From contig DCTJ01000031.1 in NCBI GenBank assembly GCA_002329545.1, forward strand, positions 4,680 to 9,824: a DNA stretch of 5,145 nt. The letters are read 5' to 3'. The stretch comes from Candidatus Omnitrophica bacterium UBA1443 (GTDB lineage Bacteria; Omnitrophota; Omnitrophia; Omnitrophales; Aquincolibacteriaceae). Made by a program: the position numbers and the translations under genes. Shown piece after piece: positions 4,644 through 5,145 of this stretch. Position 1 is the first letter of the stretch, and the number at the start of each line of letters is the position of its first letter. Below the pieces are notes generated by a model that did no database searches, had not been told where the DNA came from, and saw only the letters and a list, made by a program, of their open reading frames with translations.

Positions 4644-5145
4644 TAAAAAATCCTCCTTCGGGGCTGGTCCTGAAACCGGAAAGTTTTTTCCGTCGCAAAC
4701 AGCGGCAAATACATTATTACCTAAGCACCACTTTCCGGCTTCACTTTATTCATTTCCTGGTTTGCTTCGCGATCATTGCGGGGCACATGATGATGATGGA
4801 CTCCCGGTTGCTCCAGCGGCTGGAATATGTGTTTCTTGACTTGTTTTACCGGCAACGCCCACCGATCACGCAGCATGCCGCGATCACCCATATTGATATG
4901 GCTGAAGACAGTCTCCATGTGATCGGGCGATGGCCGTGGCCTCGTCACAACCATGCGGCGCTGACCCATATTCTCCACGAGTGGGGAGCCCGGGCCGTTG
5001 TTTTTGACGTCATATTCAGTGAGCCAAGCACCAGCTTTGATGATGAATCTCTGACCGAATCTCTGAAGGAATCAGGCCTGGTTTATTTACCTTCCGTTTT
5101 GGAAACCTTCAACAACCAAAAGGAGTGGATCCATTCTTTGCCCGA
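4640..5145 (+). CDS. CHASE2-domain membrane sensor protein, 3'-truncated by window edge
   Basis: The frame from the ATG at 4640 stays open to the window end (168 full codons). Residues 1-35 are basic (RRKQRQ, 18-23), then a membrane segment spans about 36-53, fitting an N-in orientation. What follows matches the CHASE2 extracytoplasmic sensor domain: LEYVFLDLFYR (61-71), THIDMAEDSLHVIGRWPWPR (83-102), and GARAVVFDVIFSEPS (116-130). CHASE2 proteins usually continue with further membrane helices and a cytoplasmic adenylate/guanylate cyclase, kinase or GGDEF output; that part is outside the window, so the output cannot be named. The ATG overlaps the nth stop by four bases (ATGA) and only a distant AAGGAT (4621-4626) could act as Shine-Dalgarno, so coupling to nth translation is likely. 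Four consecutive Met codons (50-53) close the membrane segment. Confidence 0.9.
   Translation, partial: MIKNPPSGLVLKPESFFRRKQRQIHYYLSTTFRLHFIHFLVCFAIIAGHMMMMDSRLLQRLEYVFLDLFYRQRPPITQHAAITHIDMAEDSLHVIGRWPWPRHNHAALTHILHEWGARAVVFDVIFSEPSTSFDDESLTESLKESGLVYLPSVLETFNNQKEWIHSLP

Noticed and set aside
4787..4798. Four tandem ATG codons as an alternative CHASE2 start
   Set aside because: Starting here would remove the membrane segment that precedes the sensor domain; GGGG upstream is a poor ribosome site.

Overview
The window is a gene-dense bacterial stretch with every recognisable gene on the + strand and moderate base composition (near 50% GC by eye). It reads as two transcription blocks split by one gene-poor gap of about 355 bases. 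I see no mobile element, CRISPR array, tRNA or rRNA. No gene fixes the taxonomy. The mix of an unusual short Rho, a coiled-coil protein with an Arg/Gly-rich tail, a DUF4126 membrane protein and a CHASE2 protein suggests an uncultured Gram-negative lineage, perhaps of the PVC/Omnitrophota type; this is a weak inference.

Block 1 (1-3082) is a tightly packed cluster. It starts with the 3' part of an ABC-F ATPase gene, whose 5' end lies outside the window. An ATGA overlap leads into a 341-residue Rho homologue. A 76-residue basic, HTH-like protein follows after 16 bases, and then a DUF4126 membrane protein whose start overlaps the preceding stop by one base. The Rho is the most notable item. Its hexameric ATPase core is complete, but the N-terminal OB-fold that forms the primary RNA-binding site is absent and is replaced by about 42 residues rich in Arg, Gly and Ser.

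The gap (3083-3437) holds a strong interrupted hairpin (3232-3258), a good -10 hexamer just after it, a second -10-like hexamer, a possible leader hairpin with a ten-codon mini-ORF, and an excess of TTTGA motifs on one strand.

Block 2 starts with a 124-residue protein (3438-3812) made of an acidic segment, a coiled coil and an RGG-like basic tail, with a strong Shine-Dalgarno. A weak hairpin follows, then an extended -10 promoter placed so close to the next start that the endonuclease III (nth) message may be leaderless. The nth stop overlaps the start of a CHASE2-domain membrane sensor gene that runs off the right edge.

Taken together, the first five genes lean towards RNA, ribosome and transcription-termination functions, and the last two are DNA base-excision repair and membrane signalling. 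The best candidate for something undescribed is the OB-less, RG-tailed Rho sitting in a translationally coupled cluster with an ABC-F factor, with a second RG-tailed protein close by.
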